Positions 47,177 through 55,578 of a stretch of 56,825 nt of DNA are shown piece after piece. Source of the stretch: Pseudomonadota bacterium (GTDB lineage Bacteria > Pseudomonadota > Gammaproteobacteria > Burkholderiales > Rhodocyclaceae); assembly GCA_018240785.1 (NCBI GenBank), contig JAFEFC010000032.1:1-56825 (forward strand). Direction: 5' to 3'. Under the pieces are notes generated by a model. The model saw nothing but the letters and a program-made list of their open reading frames with translations, did not search any database and was not told the origin of the DNA. Made by a program: the position numbers and the translations under genes. How positions within the stretch are numbered: the first letter of the stretch is position 1; each line of letters opens with the position of its first letter.

Positions 47177-47191
47177 CGAACCAATAAAAAA
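47177..47191 (-). promoter_or_regulatory. Candidate CysB box upstream of the encapsulin sulfur operon
   Basis: Plus strand CGAACCAA (47177-47184), then TAAAAAA; the gene strand reads TTTTTTATTGGTTCG. It lies 82-95 bp before the rhodanese start and is the only recognised control site for the whole operon. Confidence 0.65.
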
Positions 47192-47316
47192 TCAGATCTA
47201 ATGCAGGAAAACGGGATAGATCCGGCCGGTGAACACGCATGAAGACGCCGCGCTGAAAGAGCGGCCTGGCCATCGGTCGGCGCGTCGTGAATCGAGACGC
47301 CGTCGCCGCCCGTCAA

Positions 47317-47997
47317 TCAGAACTCGCGTCCCGTCAGGCGATTCAGCGTGAAGCGGGTGTGATGCCGGATCCGCGCCAGGGCGCCATGTCGGCCGCGCTG
47401 AGAATTCGCCTGGCTCGAGATGGCACCCAGGGGGACGTCGTCATGCACACGCTGCATGGCGACCAGCAGGTCTAGGCCGAACGGCCAGGGACCGTAGCCG
47501 GATTCGGTGTTGATGTGTCCGGCATCGCCAATGTCCATCAGCCGACTGCCCCAGCGCTCGGCCCAGAATGCCGCGCTGTCGAACTTCACCCAGGGATCGT
47601 TGCGACTCGCGACCACGATGCTGGGACACGCCAGCGGCGTGTCGGGCAGCCAGGCCGCCACCGAGCTGCCTTCGTCGGCCATTTCGCGCAGGCCGAAGGG
47701 ACCGAAGCGCTGCGGATCGGCAGGTGCGACGAGCAGCGCGCCCGCCACCTTCTCTGGCCGATCGGCAGCCGCCACCACGCTGGCAAGACAGCCATAGCTG
47801 TGCGCCACCAGAAACACCGCATGCGGCGCGGCATCGATTTCGTCGCGCACCGCACCCGCCCAGCGCGCGAGGACCGGCTGCTCCCAGTCGATGCCGCGCA
47901 CCCGCTGCGCGCCGGCCAGCCGATGTTCGATCCAGGTCTGCCAGTGCAGCGGACCGCTGCCGTGAAAGCCGGGGACGATCAGGGTCGTGTGCTGCAC
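47317..47997 (-). CDS. Alpha/beta hydrolase of the RBBP9/YdeN family
   Basis: A 226-residue serine hydrolase: oxyanion region IVPGFHGSGPLHWQTW, nucleophile Ser in AHSYGCLASVV (replacing the usual GxSxG with A-H-S-Y-G, as is normal in this family), acid region SRNDPWVKFD and catalytic His in GDAGHINTESGYG. I place the start at the GTG at 47997, with GAGG 5 bases upstream. It follows the molbindin gene after 11 bp, so it belongs to the second sbp operon. The substrate is unknown. Confidence 0.87.
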   Translation of the reverse strand: MQHTTLIVPGFHGSGPLHWQTWIEHRLAGAQRVRGIDWEQPVLARWAGAVRDEIDAAPHAVFLVAHSYGCLASVVAAADRPEKVAGALLVAPADPQRFGPFGLREMADEGSSVAAWLPDTPLACPSIVVASRNDPWVKFDSAAFWAERWGSRLMDIGDAGHINTESGYGPWPFGLDLLVAMQRVHDDVPLGAISSQANSQRGRHGALARIRHHTRFTLNRLTGREF

Positions 47998-48008
47998 GTC
48001 AGCCTCGC

Positions 48009-48224
48009 TCAGAGCGTGGCGATGGACACTTCGGTCGATTTCACCAGCGCAACGACGTCCGAGCCGGGCTTGAGCCCGAGTTCGTCCACCGAGCGCGTGG
48101 TGATGACCGAAGTCACGATGCCCGACGACGTCTGCACGTCGACTTCGCTGACGACGTCGCCGCGGATGATTTCCTTCACCTTGCCGCGAAACTGGTTGCG
48201 TACGTTGATGGCCTGGATGGTCAT
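48009..48224 (-). CDS. Molbindin-type oxyanion-binding protein (TOBE/Mop domain)
   Basis: A 71-residue protein made of one Mop/TOBE domain: INVRNQFRGKVKEIIRGDVVSEVDVQTSSGIVTSVITTRSVDELGL in part, then GSDVVALVKSTEVSI. Molbindins bind molybdate or other tetrahedral oxyanions as oligomers, for storage or buffering. GGAGG precedes the ATG; a GTG two codons upstream is too close to it. It lies between sbp (30 bp gap) and the hydrolase (11 bp gap). Confidence 0.9.
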   Translation of the reverse strand: MTIQAINVRNQFRGKVKEIIRGDVVSEVDVQTSSGIVTSVITTRSVDELGLKPGSDVVALVKSTEVSIATL

Positions 48225-48254
48225 GATCACGATCCTCCGTTGAGTTTGTGTGGG

Positions 48255-49262
48255 TTACCTGGCGTAGATCTGGTCGAACACGCCGCCGTCGCCGAAGTGC
48301 GTCTTCTGCACCTTCTGCCAGCCGCCGAGCTCGTCGATGGTGAAGGTCTTCACCTTCGGGAAGCGGGCCACATCCCTGGGATCGGCAAGTTCGGGCTTGA
48401 TCGGCCGGTAGTAGTGGCGGGCGGCGATCGTCTGGCCGACCGGCGAGTACAGGTATTCGAGGTAGGCCTGGGCGACCTTCTCGGTACCGCGCCTCTTCGC
48501 CACGCCGTCGACCACGGTGACCGGCGGTTCGGCCAGGATCGTCACCGAGGGCACGACGATCTCGAACTTGTCGGGGCCGAGTTCGTTCACCGAAAGGAAG
48601 GCTTCGTTCTCCCACGCCAGCAGCACGTCGCCGATGCCGCGCTGCACGAAGGTGTTGGTCGCCCCGCGCGCACCCGAATCGAGCACCGGCACGTGCCTCA
48701 ACAGTTCGCCGACGAACTCGCGCGCCTTCGCCTCGCTGCCACCCGGCTGCTTGAGCGCGTAGCCCCAGGCCGCAAGGTAATTCCAGCGCGCGCCGCCCGA
48801 GGTCTTCGGGTTTGGCGTGATCACTTCGACCCCGGGCTTGACCAGGTCGCCCCAGTCCTTGATGCCTTTGGGATTGCCCTTGCGCACCAGGAAGACGATG
48901 GTCGAGGTATAGGGCGAGCTGTTGTTCGCCAGCCGCTTCTGCCAGTCGGCGGGGATCTTCTTGCCGATCTGGGCGACCTCGTCGATGTCGTAGGCCAGCG
49001 CGAGCGTGACGACGTCGGCTTCCAGCCCGTCGATCACCGCGCGCGCCTGCTTGCCCGAGCCGCCGTGGGACTGCTTGATGGTGACGTCCTCGCCCGTCTT
49101 CCCTTTCCAGTACTTGGCGAATTCCGGGTTGAAGTCCTGATACAGCTCGCGCGTCGGATCGTAGGAGACGTTGAGCAGCGTGGTGGCCGCCTGGGCGTTG
49201 CCGACGAGCCCGGCGGCAAGGGCGAAGGCCAGCAGGGTGCGGCGGGTGGCGTTGAAACGCAT
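48255..49262 (-). CDS. sbp: Periplasmic sulfate-binding protein (second copy)
   Basis: A 335-residue sulfate/thiosulfate-binding protein, signal peptide cleaved near AQA-ATT. The family segments match those of the first copy: [16 protein letters not shown], the ligand loop [46 protein letters not shown] and [13 protein letters not shown]. It leads an operon with a molbindin and an alpha/beta hydrolase and has the best CysB-like box of the window 62-91 bp upstream. Which copy serves CysTWA, or whether one handles thiosulfate or another oxyanion, is not readable. Confidence 0.94.
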   Translation of the reverse strand: MRFNATRRTLLAFALAAGLVGNAQAATTLLNVSYDPTRELYQDFNPEFAKYWKGKTGEDVTIKQSHGGSGKQARAVIDGLEADVVTLALAYDIDEVAQIGKKIPADWQKRLANNSSPYTSTIVFLVRKGNPKGIKDWGDLVKPGVEVITPNPKTSGGARWNYLAAWGYALKQPGGSEAKAREFVGELLRHVPVLDSGARGATNTFVQRGIGDVLLAWENEAFLSVNELGPDKFEIVVPSVTILAEPPVTVVDGVAKRRGTEKVAQAYLEYLYSPVGQTIAARHYYRPIKPELADPRDVARFPKVKTFTIDELGGWQKVQKTHFGDGGVFDQIYAR

Positions 49263-49322
49263 GACGTTCTCTCCAGAGGTCGTTGGTTGATGGCGAAAAT
49301 CTATCGCGCCAGCCGAATCCAC

Positions 49323-49352
49323 CGAACCAAGAAAAAACGCATTGCTTATTCA
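49323..49352 (-). promoter_or_regulatory. Candidate CysB box upstream of the second sulfate-binding protein gene
   Basis: Plus strand CGAACCAAGAAAAAACGC (49323-49340) followed by ATTGCTTATTCA. Its first part equals the ssuA and ssuD boxes and its second part (49332-49352) matches the cysT box in 19 of 21 positions, so it ties the two forms of the motif together. It lies 61-90 bp before the ATG at 49262. Confidence 0.7.
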
Positions 49353-49410
49353 CGACGTGCGAATTGACCAACGAGACACCGCGATCGTTTGGAATACCCA
49401 TCGCGGCAGA

Positions 49411-49512
49411 TCTGGTGGCGGGGGATGCGTGGAGCGGACAAGCGCTGTCCGAGTCCCGAGCGAAGCGAGGTCGAGTTGCGCAGGACGACGGAGCGCATCG
49501 CCTGCCACCAGA
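49411..49512. repeat. Long inverted repeat with inner hairpin (possible structured element)
   Basis: The outer arms 49411-49429 and 49494-49512 pair in 17 of 19 positions (left TCTGGTGGC, two mismatched positions, then GATGCG). They enclose 64 bases that hold a perfect 6-bp hairpin, CGGACA (49435-49440) and TGTCCG (49446-49451). It could be a repetitive extragenic element or a structured RNA. Only one copy is in the window. Confidence 0.5.
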
Positions 49513-49595
49513 CCGGATTCGGAGCACTCTTCGGCCACCAGCGCCGTTCTGCGCTATCGTTCGGCCTCCAGCAAGAACCGCCCGGAGCCGCACGC

Positions 49596-51197
49596 ATGGC
49601 CAGCACGCCGAAATTCCGCCCTTCCTTTCTCCTCGCCTTCAGGACCGCCGCGCTCGCCGTCGCGCTGTCGGGCGGTGCTGCCGCGATGCCGGCCGTGGCG
49701 GCGGAGCTGAAGATCGGCCTGTCGTCCGAAGTCACGACGCTGGACCCGCACTTCTTCAACAGCGGCCCGAACATCGCCTTCCATCACCACCTCTACGACA
49801 GCCTGGTGGACGTCGACGCGGAGGGCAAACTGATCCCGGCGCTGGCCGAATCGTGGAAGGCGATCGACGACACCACCTGGGAATTCAAGCTGCGCCGCGG
49901 TGTGAAATTCCACGACGGCAGCGAGATGACCGCCGACGACGTGCTGTTCTCGCTCGACCGCCCGGCGCAGATCACCGCCAGCCCCGGCCCCTTCACCAGC
50001 TACACCAAGCCCATCGTCGCCAAGCAGGCGGTGGACCGCTACACCGTGCGGCTGAAGACGGCGAGCGCCTATGGCCCGCTGCCGCTGGACCTGATCTCGA
50101 TCTTCATCGTGTCGAAGAAGGCCGCGGCCAAGGCCACGCAGGAGCAGTTCAACAGCGGTGCCGCGGCGATCGGCACCGGTCCCTTCAAGCTGGTGAGCTT
50201 CCGCAAGGGCGAGAGCATCGAGATCGCGCGCAACGACGCCTACTGGGGCGCGAAGCCCGAATGGGACAAGGTGCAGTTCAAGGTGCTTGCCAGCGACGCA
50301 CCGCGCCTGGCCGCGCTGCTGGCCGGCGACGTGGATCTGATCGAGGCGGTGCCGCCGGCCGATCTGGCAAAGCTGAAGGGCAACCCGAAAATTGGGCTGG
50401 CGCAGCACACCACCTGGCGCACCATCTTCTGGCAGCTCGATCAGTTCCGCGACGTCTCGCCCTTCGTCACCGACAAGGCCGGCAAGCCGCTGGCAAAGAA
50501 TCCGCTGAAGGACGTGCGCGTGCGCCAGGCGATCTCGAAGGCGATCAACCGCCAGGCGCTGGTCGAGCGCACGCTGGAAGGGCTGGCGCAGCCGGCCTCC
50601 AACCTCAATTCGCCGGGCATCTTCGGCTACAACGCCGAGCTGAAGGTCGAAGCCTACGATCCGCAGGGCGCGAAGAAGCTGCTCGCCGACGCCGGCTACC
50701 CCGACGGCTTCGGCCTCACGCTGCACGGCCCCAACAACCGCTACATCAACGACGAGCAGGTGGTGCAGACCGTTGCCCAGTTCCTTAATCGCGTCGGCAT
50801 CCAGGCCAAAGTCGAGACGCAACCGCTGTCGGTGTATTTCGGCAAGGCGCGCGCCAGCGACTACAGCATGGCGATGCTGGGCTGGGGCTCGCTGGCGAGC
50901 GACTTCACGCTGCGCTCCATCGTCGGCACACCCAACCCGGACACCGGCTGGGGCACCTGGAACTGGGGCAAGTACAGCAACCCGGCGGTGGACAAGCTGG
51001 TGCAGCAGGCGCTCGGCTCGGTCGATGTGGCCAGGCGCGAGGATTTCGCGCGGCAGGCGGTGAAGGCCGCGATGAGCGACTACGCGGTGATCCCGTCGCA
51101 CCACCAGATCGCCACCTGGGCGCTACGCAAGGGCTTGAATTACAAGGGCCGCATCGACGAATTCACCTACGCGTACGAAGTGCACAGCGTCAGGTGA
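49596..51197 (+). CDS. Peptide/nickel-type ABC transporter substrate-binding protein (DppA-like)
   Basis: A 533-residue family 5 extracytoplasmic binding protein, signal peptide cleaved near AVA-AEL. Marks: LDPHFFNSGPNIAFHHHLYDSLV, the PALAESWKAIDDTTWEFKLRRGVKFHDG region, TADDVLFSLDR, GTGPFKLVSFRKGE, and VRQAISKAINRQALVE. It captures di/oligopeptides or similar compounds for the permease and ATPase genes at 52668-56642, from which it is separated by two unrelated genes. In a sulfur-rich region glutathione or another thiol peptide is possible, but no ligand residue proves it. GGAG lies 9 bases before the ATG. Confidence 0.92.
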   Translation: MASTPKFRPSFLLAFRTAALAVALSGGAAAMPAVAAELKIGLSSEVTTLDPHFFNSGPNIAFHHHLYDSLVDVDAEGKLIPALAESWKAIDDTTWEFKLRRGVKFHDGSEMTADDVLFSLDRPAQITASPGPFTSYTKPIVAKQAVDRYTVRLKTASAYGPLPLDLISIFIVSKKAAAKATQEQFNSGAAAIGTGPFKLVSFRKGESIEIARNDAYWGAKPEWDKVQFKVLASDAPRLAALLAGDVDLIEAVPPADLAKLKGNPKIGLAQHTTWRTIFWQLDQFRDVSPFVTDKAGKPLAKNPLKDVRVRQAISKAINRQALVERTLEGLAQPASNLNSPGIFGYNAELKVEAYDPQGAKKLLADAGYPDGFGLTLHGPNNRYINDEQVVQTVAQFLNRVGIQAKVETQPLSVYFGKARASDYSMAMLGWGSLASDFTLRSIVGTPNPDTGWGTWNWGKYSNPAVDKLVQQALGSVDVARREDFARQAVKAAMSDYAVIPSHHQIATWALRKGLNYKGRIDEFTYAYEVHSVR

Positions 51198-51247
51198 TGG
51201 CGACCGTGTAGCAGTCCTCCCCGATCAATCCAACCGGAGCCCGACCC

Positions 51248-52066
51248 GTGCGACGCCTCGCCCCCATCCTGCTCTCCTTCGCCCTCTCCCTGCCGCTGCT
51301 CGCCCCCGTGGCATCGGCCGCCGATGCCGACCTTCAGCGCTGGATCGACGGCCCGCAACGCGCCGAGAGGAACCGCGCGCGCGACCCGGCGCGCAAGCCG
51401 GCCGAAACGCTGGCCTTCTTCGACCTGCGCCCCGATCAGACGGTGGTCGAGGTGTGGCCCAGCGTCGGCGCGTGGTGGTTCGAGATCCTCGCGCCCTACC
51501 TGCGCGACAAGGGCCATTACATCGGCGCACTGCACGCCGGGGCACACAACCCGGCCGCAGCGAAGGCCGAGCACGAAGTGATCGAAGGCCGCATCACCGG
51601 CCAGCCGGCGCTGTATGGCAAGGTGGAGATCGCCCACACGCCGGGCCTACTCGACACGGTGAAGCCGAATTCGGTCGATGTCGTGCTGACCTTCCAGAAC
51701 CTGCACAACTGGATCACCGACGGCAACGCCGACGAGCACCTGCGCGAGTTCCACGCCGTGCTGAAGCCGGGCGGCGTGCTCGGCATCGTCGACCACCGCG
51801 CCCGCACCGACCGGCCGCGCGACGAGCAGTTGAAGGCCGGCTACCTGCGCGAGGACGAGACGATCGCGTTGTTCGAGAAGCACGGCTTCAAGCTCGTCGC
51901 CCGCTCCGAGATCGCCGCCAACCCGCACGACACCAAGGATTACCCGCAGGGCGTGTGGACATTGCCACCCACGCTGCGCATGAAGGACGTCGACCGCGCC
52001 CGCTACGTCGCCATCGGCGAGAGCGACAAGTTCACGCTGAAGTTCGTCAAGGTCGCCGCGCCCTGA
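51248..52066 (+). CDS. Exported class I SAM-dependent methyltransferase-like protein
   Basis: A 272-residue protein with a clear signal peptide (cleavage near ASA-ADA) in front of a Rossmann-like methyltransferase fold: ETLAFFDLRPDQTVVEVWPSVGAWWFEILAPYL for motif I in part, then VDVVLTFQNLHNW for motif II and the HAVLKPGGVLGIVDHR strand typical of motif III. Motif I is V-E-V-W-P-S-V-G, without the usual GxGxG, so SAM binding is doubtful. Similar exported proteins are known in proteobacteria, with no proven role. The GTG start at 51248 has GGAG upstream. It lies 50 bp after the peptide-binding protein gene. Confidence 0.85.
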   Translation: MRRLAPILLSFALSLPLLAPVASAADADLQRWIDGPQRAERNRARDPARKPAETLAFFDLRPDQTVVEVWPSVGAWWFEILAPYLRDKGHYIGALHAGAHNPAAAKAEHEVIEGRITGQPALYGKVEIAHTPGLLDTVKPNSVDVVLTFQNLHNWITDGNADEHLREFHAVLKPGGVLGIVDHRARTDRPRDEQLKAGYLREDETIALFEKHGFKLVARSEIAANPHDTKDYPQGVWTLPPTLRMKDVDRARYVAIGESDKFTLKFVKVAAP

Positions 52067-52091
52067 GACGGCGGGCGCGACGGCTGCGTGT

Positions 52092-52490
52092 TCAGAGGGC
52101 GGCGATACCTTCGATTTCGACCAGCAGGCCGTCCATGGACAGCCGCTCGATGCCGACCAGCGTCACCGCGGGCGGCTTCTCGGCATTGAAATAGGCTGCG
52201 CGGATGTCGCGAATCTTCGGCGTCTGCGCCGGCTGCAGGCCGACGATGTAGACATTGACTTTCACCAGGTCGTGCATCGTCGCGCCCTGCGCGCGCAGCG
52301 CGATGTCGAGGTTGTCGAGCGTGCCCTTGAGCTGGGCTTCGAGATCACCCGGGTTGCGCACCCTGCCGTCGCGGTCGCAGTCGATCTGGCCGGCGATGAA
52401 GACCAGCCGCTTGGCGCCCTCGACCGAGAAGGTCTGGCTGAAGGCCTTGCCGACGAAGAGTTCCGGGGGGTTGATGACCGTGCTTTCCAT
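52092..52490 (-). CDS. RidA/YjgF family protein
   Basis: A 132-residue RidA-superfamily protein: RLVFIAGQIDCDRDGRV, DLEAQLKGTLDNLDIALRAQGATMHDLVKVNVYI in part, and PPAVTLVGIERLSMDGLLVEIEGIA. The family's trimers hydrolyse reactive imines; the catalytic Arg of RidA (R105 in the usual SARVE/ARxxV segment) appears replaced here (TLVGIERL), so it is probably an Rid-like subgroup with other activity. It is the only minus-strand gene inside the transporter locus, convergent with the methyltransferase-like gene (25 bp apart). Confidence 0.85.
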   Translation of the reverse strand: MESTVINPPELFVGKAFSQTFSVEGAKRLVFIAGQIDCDRDGRVRNPGDLEAQLKGTLDNLDIALRAQGATMHDLVKVNVYIVGLQPAQTPKIRDIRAAYFNAEKPPAVTLVGIERLSMDGLLVEIEGIAAL

Positions 52491-52667
52491 GTGTCGCTCC
52501 TCGGTGACGTGTCGCAGAAATTTTCAGGACCCAATTGTTCCATGGGCGGTGTTCGCTCCGCCAATCGGCGACGATCGTCCAAACGGCGTCCGGCTGCTAT
52601 CCTTGGGCGCAGTTTCGACCTTCGAATCTGCGCGGCGTGGCCTCACTGCGCTTCGATCCCGCTTCCA

Positions 52668-53645
52668 ATGCCCCTCTTCATCCTCCGACGCATCCTCCAG
52701 TCCTTCAATGTGCTGTTCGTCATGTCGCTGCTGGTGTTCGCCGGCGTGTATGCGATCGGCAATCCGCTGGATCTGCTCGTCGATCCGAACGCCACGGCTG
52801 ACGACATGGCGCGCGCCGCTGCATCGCTCGGCCTTGACCAGCCGCTGTGGGTGCAGTACGGCCGCTTCCTCGCCAACGCCATGCGGGGCGATCTGGGGAA
52901 TTCATTCATCCACGGCGTGCCGGCGCTCGGGCTGATCGTCGAGCGGCTGCCGGCGACGCTGGAACTGGCCGTCGTGGCAATGCTGATCGCAGTGCTGCTC
53001 GGCATCCCGCTGGGGCTGTGGGCCGGGCTGAAGCCGGATTCGTGGACGGGGCGCGCGATCATGGCAGGCTCCATCCTGGGCTTCTCGCTGCCCACCTTCT
53101 GGGTGGGGCTGATGCTGATCATGGTGTTCGCGGTGCAGCTCGGCTGGCTGCCGGCGAGCGGGCGTGGGTCGACCGCCGACGTGCTCGGCGTGTCGATCTC
53201 GCTGCTGACGGCGGATGGCTGGCGCCACCTGCTGCTGCCGGCGGCCAACCTGGCGCTGTTCAAGCTGTCGCTGATCATCCGCCTCACCCGCAGCGGCACA
53301 CGCGAGGCGCTGCTGCAGGATTACGTGAAGTTCGCCCGTGCCAAGGGGCTGTCGAATGCGCGCGTGGTGGGCGTGCATGTGCTGAAGAACATCCTGATCC
53401 CGATCGTCACCGTCGTGGGGCTCGAGTTCGGCTCGCTGATCGCGTTCTCGGTGGTCACCGAATCGATCTTCGCCTGGCCGGGCATGGGCAAGCTGCTGCT
53501 CGATTCCATCACCCAGCTCGACCGCCCGGTGGTGGTCGCCTACCTGCTGCTGGTCGTCACGCTGTACGTGCTCATCAACCTGGTGGTCGACCTGCTGTAT
53601 GCGGCGCTCGATCCGCGGGTGCGGCTGGCCGGAGCAAGGGCATGA
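52668..53645 (+). CDS. Peptide/nickel-type ABC transporter permease, DppB-like
   Basis: A 325-residue permease with about six helices: N-terminal RRILQSFNVLFVMSLLVF, the DppB insertion LGLDQPLWVQYGRFLANAMRGDLGNSF, and the coupling-loop region DYVKFARAKGLSNARVVGVHVLKN, ending SIFAWPGMGKLLLDSI. It starts the dppBCDF-like string; each following gene overlaps by 4 bases. The RidA gene runs the other way 177 bp upstream. Confidence 0.95.
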   Translation: MPLFILRRILQSFNVLFVMSLLVFAGVYAIGNPLDLLVDPNATADDMARAAASLGLDQPLWVQYGRFLANAMRGDLGNSFIHGVPALGLIVERLPATLELAVVAMLIAVLLGIPLGLWAGLKPDSWTGRAIMAGSILGFSLPTFWVGLMLIMVFAVQLGWLPASGRGSTADVLGVSISLLTADGWRHLLLPAANLALFKLSLIIRLTRSGTREALLQDYVKFARAKGLSNARVVGVHVLKNILIPIVTVVGLEFGSLIAFSVVTESIFAWPGMGKLLLDSITQLDRPVVVAYLLLVVTLYVLINLVVDLLYAALDPRVRLAGARA

Positions 53646-54568
53646 GCGAGACGTCGCCCCCGCCGGCCACCTCCCCTGCCGAGGCCGACGTCGAACGCCC
53701 GCTGCGCCGCCTGGTGCGAATGTATGCCGAGAGCCGCGTCGCACTGTTCGGCCTCGCCCTGCTGCTGGCAATCGTGCTGGCGGCGCTGCTCGCGCCCTGG
53801 CTGGCGCCGCAGAACCCCTACGACCTGATCCAGCTCGACATGCTCGACGGCCGCCTGCCGCCGGGCAGCGCGAGCGGCGACGGGCGGCTCACCTACCTGC
53901 TCGGTACCGACGAGCAGGGCCGCGACATGCTGTCGGCCATTTTGTATGGACTGCGCATCAGCGTCGGCGTCGGCGTGGTGGCGACGCTGCTGGCGCTGGC
54001 GATCGGCATGGCGCTAGGGCTGGCGGCGGGCTATTTCGGCGGTCGCTTCGACGCCATCCTGATGCGCATCGCCGACATCCAGTTGTCCTTCCCGTCCATC
54101 CTGGTGGCGATGATCCTGCTGGCGCTGTTCGGCCAGGGCATCGACAAGATCGTCATCGCGCTGGTGGCGGCGCAGTGGGCCTACTACGCCCGCACGACGC
54201 GCAGCGCCGCGCTGGTCGAGGGGCGCAAGGAATACATCGAGGCGGCACGCCTGCTCGGGTTGTCTACGCCACGCATCCTGTTCCGCCACCTGCTGCCCAA
54301 CTGCCTGCCGCCGCTGATCGTGGTCGCCGCGCTGCAGGTAGCCGCGGCGATCGCGCTGGAGGCGACGCTGTCGTTCCTCGGCCTCGGGCTGCCGGTGACC
54401 GAACCGTCGCTCGGGTTGCTGATCGCCAACGGCTTCCAGTACCTCTATTCCGGCCGCTACTGGATCAGCGTGTTTCCCGGCGTGGCGCTGCTGCTGCTGA
54501 TCCTCGCGATCAACCTCGTCGCCGACCAGTTGCGCGACGTGCTCAATCCGAGGCTGCAATCGCAATGA
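53642..54568 (+). CDS. Peptide/nickel-type ABC transporter permease, DppC-like
   Basis: A 308-residue permease: first helix VALFGLALLLAIVLAALLAPWLAP, the segment YLLGTDEQGRDMLSAILYGLRIS typical of DppC/OppC, and the coupling loop EYIEAARLLGLSTPRILFRHLLPNCLPP. ATGA overlap with the upstream stop and 4-base overlap with the ATPase gene. Confidence 0.95.
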   Translation: MSETSPPPATSPAEADVERPLRRLVRMYAESRVALFGLALLLAIVLAALLAPWLAPQNPYDLIQLDMLDGRLPPGSASGDGRLTYLLGTDEQGRDMLSAILYGLRISVGVGVVATLLALAIGMALGLAAGYFGGRFDAILMRIADIQLSFPSILVAMILLALFGQGIDKIVIALVAAQWAYYARTTRSAALVEGRKEYIEAARLLGLSTPRILFRHLLPNCLPPLIVVAALQVAAAIALEATLSFLGLGLPVTEPSLGLLIANGFQYLYSGRYWISVFPGVALLLLILAINLVADQLRDVLNPRLQSQ

Positions 54569-55578
54569 ACGCACAACGCGACCCGACTCTGGTCGTTGAC
54601 CGCCTCACTACCCGCTTCGTCGGCCGTCGCGGCGCGGTGACGGCAGTCGATGACGTCAGCTTCAGCGTCGCGCCCGGCGAGGTGCTGGGCCTGGTCGGCG
54701 AGTCCGGCTCGGGCAAGTCGATGACCGGGTTCTCCATCCTCGGCCTGGTCGATCCGCCGGGGGAGATCGCCGCCGGCAGCATCCGCCTGAAAGGTCGCGA
54801 ACTGAGCGACCTCTCGGCGCGCGAATGGCGCGCGCTGCGGGGAGATCGCATCGCGATGATCTTCCAGGATCCGATGATGACGCTGAATCCGGTGCTGCGC
54901 ATCGACACACAGATGATCGAGACGGTGCGTGCGCACCGCCGCATCAGCAGCAATGCCGCACGCGAGCTGGCGTGCGACGCACTTGCCCGCGTCGGCATTC
55001 CGTCGCCGGACGAGCGCCTGCGCGCCTATCCGCACCAGCTCTCCGGCGGCATGCGCCAGCGGGTGGCGATTGCCATCGCGCTGCTGAATGCGCCCGATCT
55101 CATCATCGCCGACGAGCCTACCACCGCGCTCGACGTCACCATCCAGGCGCAGATCCTGTTCGAGATGCAGACCCTGTGCCGCGAATCCGGCACCGCGCTG
55201 ATCTGGATCACTCATGACCTGGCGGTCGTCGCCGGCCTGGCCGACCGGGTGTGCGTGATGTACGCGGGCCGCATCGTCGAGCAGGGCAGCACCGCGCAGG
55301 TGCTGGAAACGCCCGCCCACCCCTACACCCGCGGGCTGCTCGACTCCACGCCCGCGGCGAACGTGCAGCCAGACGAAGCCGGACGTACGCAGCCGTTGCG
55401 CCAGATCCCCGGCATGGCGCCGTCGCTGAACGAACTCCCCGCAGGCTGCGCCTTCCGCCCGCGCTGCACACGCGTCAGCGACCTGTGCCAGCAGGTGCCG
55501 CCGGAGGTTGAACTGGCGCCCGGCCATGTCGCACGCTGCTTCCATCCGCTGCCGGCGGCGCAAGGGGTGAAATCTTGA
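54565..55578 (+). CDS. Peptide/nickel-type ABC transporter ATPase, DppD-like
   Basis: A 337-residue ATPase: Walker [11 protein letters not shown]-loop [13 protein letters not shown], signature LSGGMRQR, Walker [20 protein letters not shown] switch, and the C-terminal oligopeptide-transport ending with CAFRPRC and related Cys residues ([19 protein letters not shown]) that can hold an Fe-S cluster in this family. Overlaps neighbours by 4 bases. Confidence 0.95.
   Translation: MNAQRDPTLVVDRLTTRFVGRRGAVTAVDDVSFSVAPGEVLGLVGESGSGKSMTGFSILGLVDPPGEIAAGSIRLKGRELSDLSAREWRALRGDRIAMIFQDPMMTLNPVLRIDTQMIETVRAHRRISSNAARELACDALARVGIPSPDERLRAYPHQLSGGMRQRVAIAIALLNAPDLIIADEPTTALDVTIQAQILFEMQTLCRESGTALIWITHDLAVVAGLADRVCVMYAGRIVEQGSTAQVLETPAHPYTRGLLDSTPAANVQPDEAGRTQPLRQIPGMAPSLNELPAGCAFRPRCTRVSDLCQQVPPEVELAPGHVARCFHPLPAAQGVKS

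Larger units (their letters stand above)
49263..49595. other. Divergent intergenic region between second sbp operon and peptide transporter
   Basis: The 333 bases hold no convincing gene. They contain the CysB-like box of sbp (49323-49352) and a strongly paired element at 49411-49512. No clear promoter for the plus-strand transporter was identified. Confidence 0.5.

Noticed and set aside
47998-49593. The minus-strand frame of the alpha/beta hydrolase extends far upstream through the molbindin and sbp genes
   Set aside because: Only the part from 47997 down reads as a hydrolase; the upstream part overlaps two firm genes in another frame.
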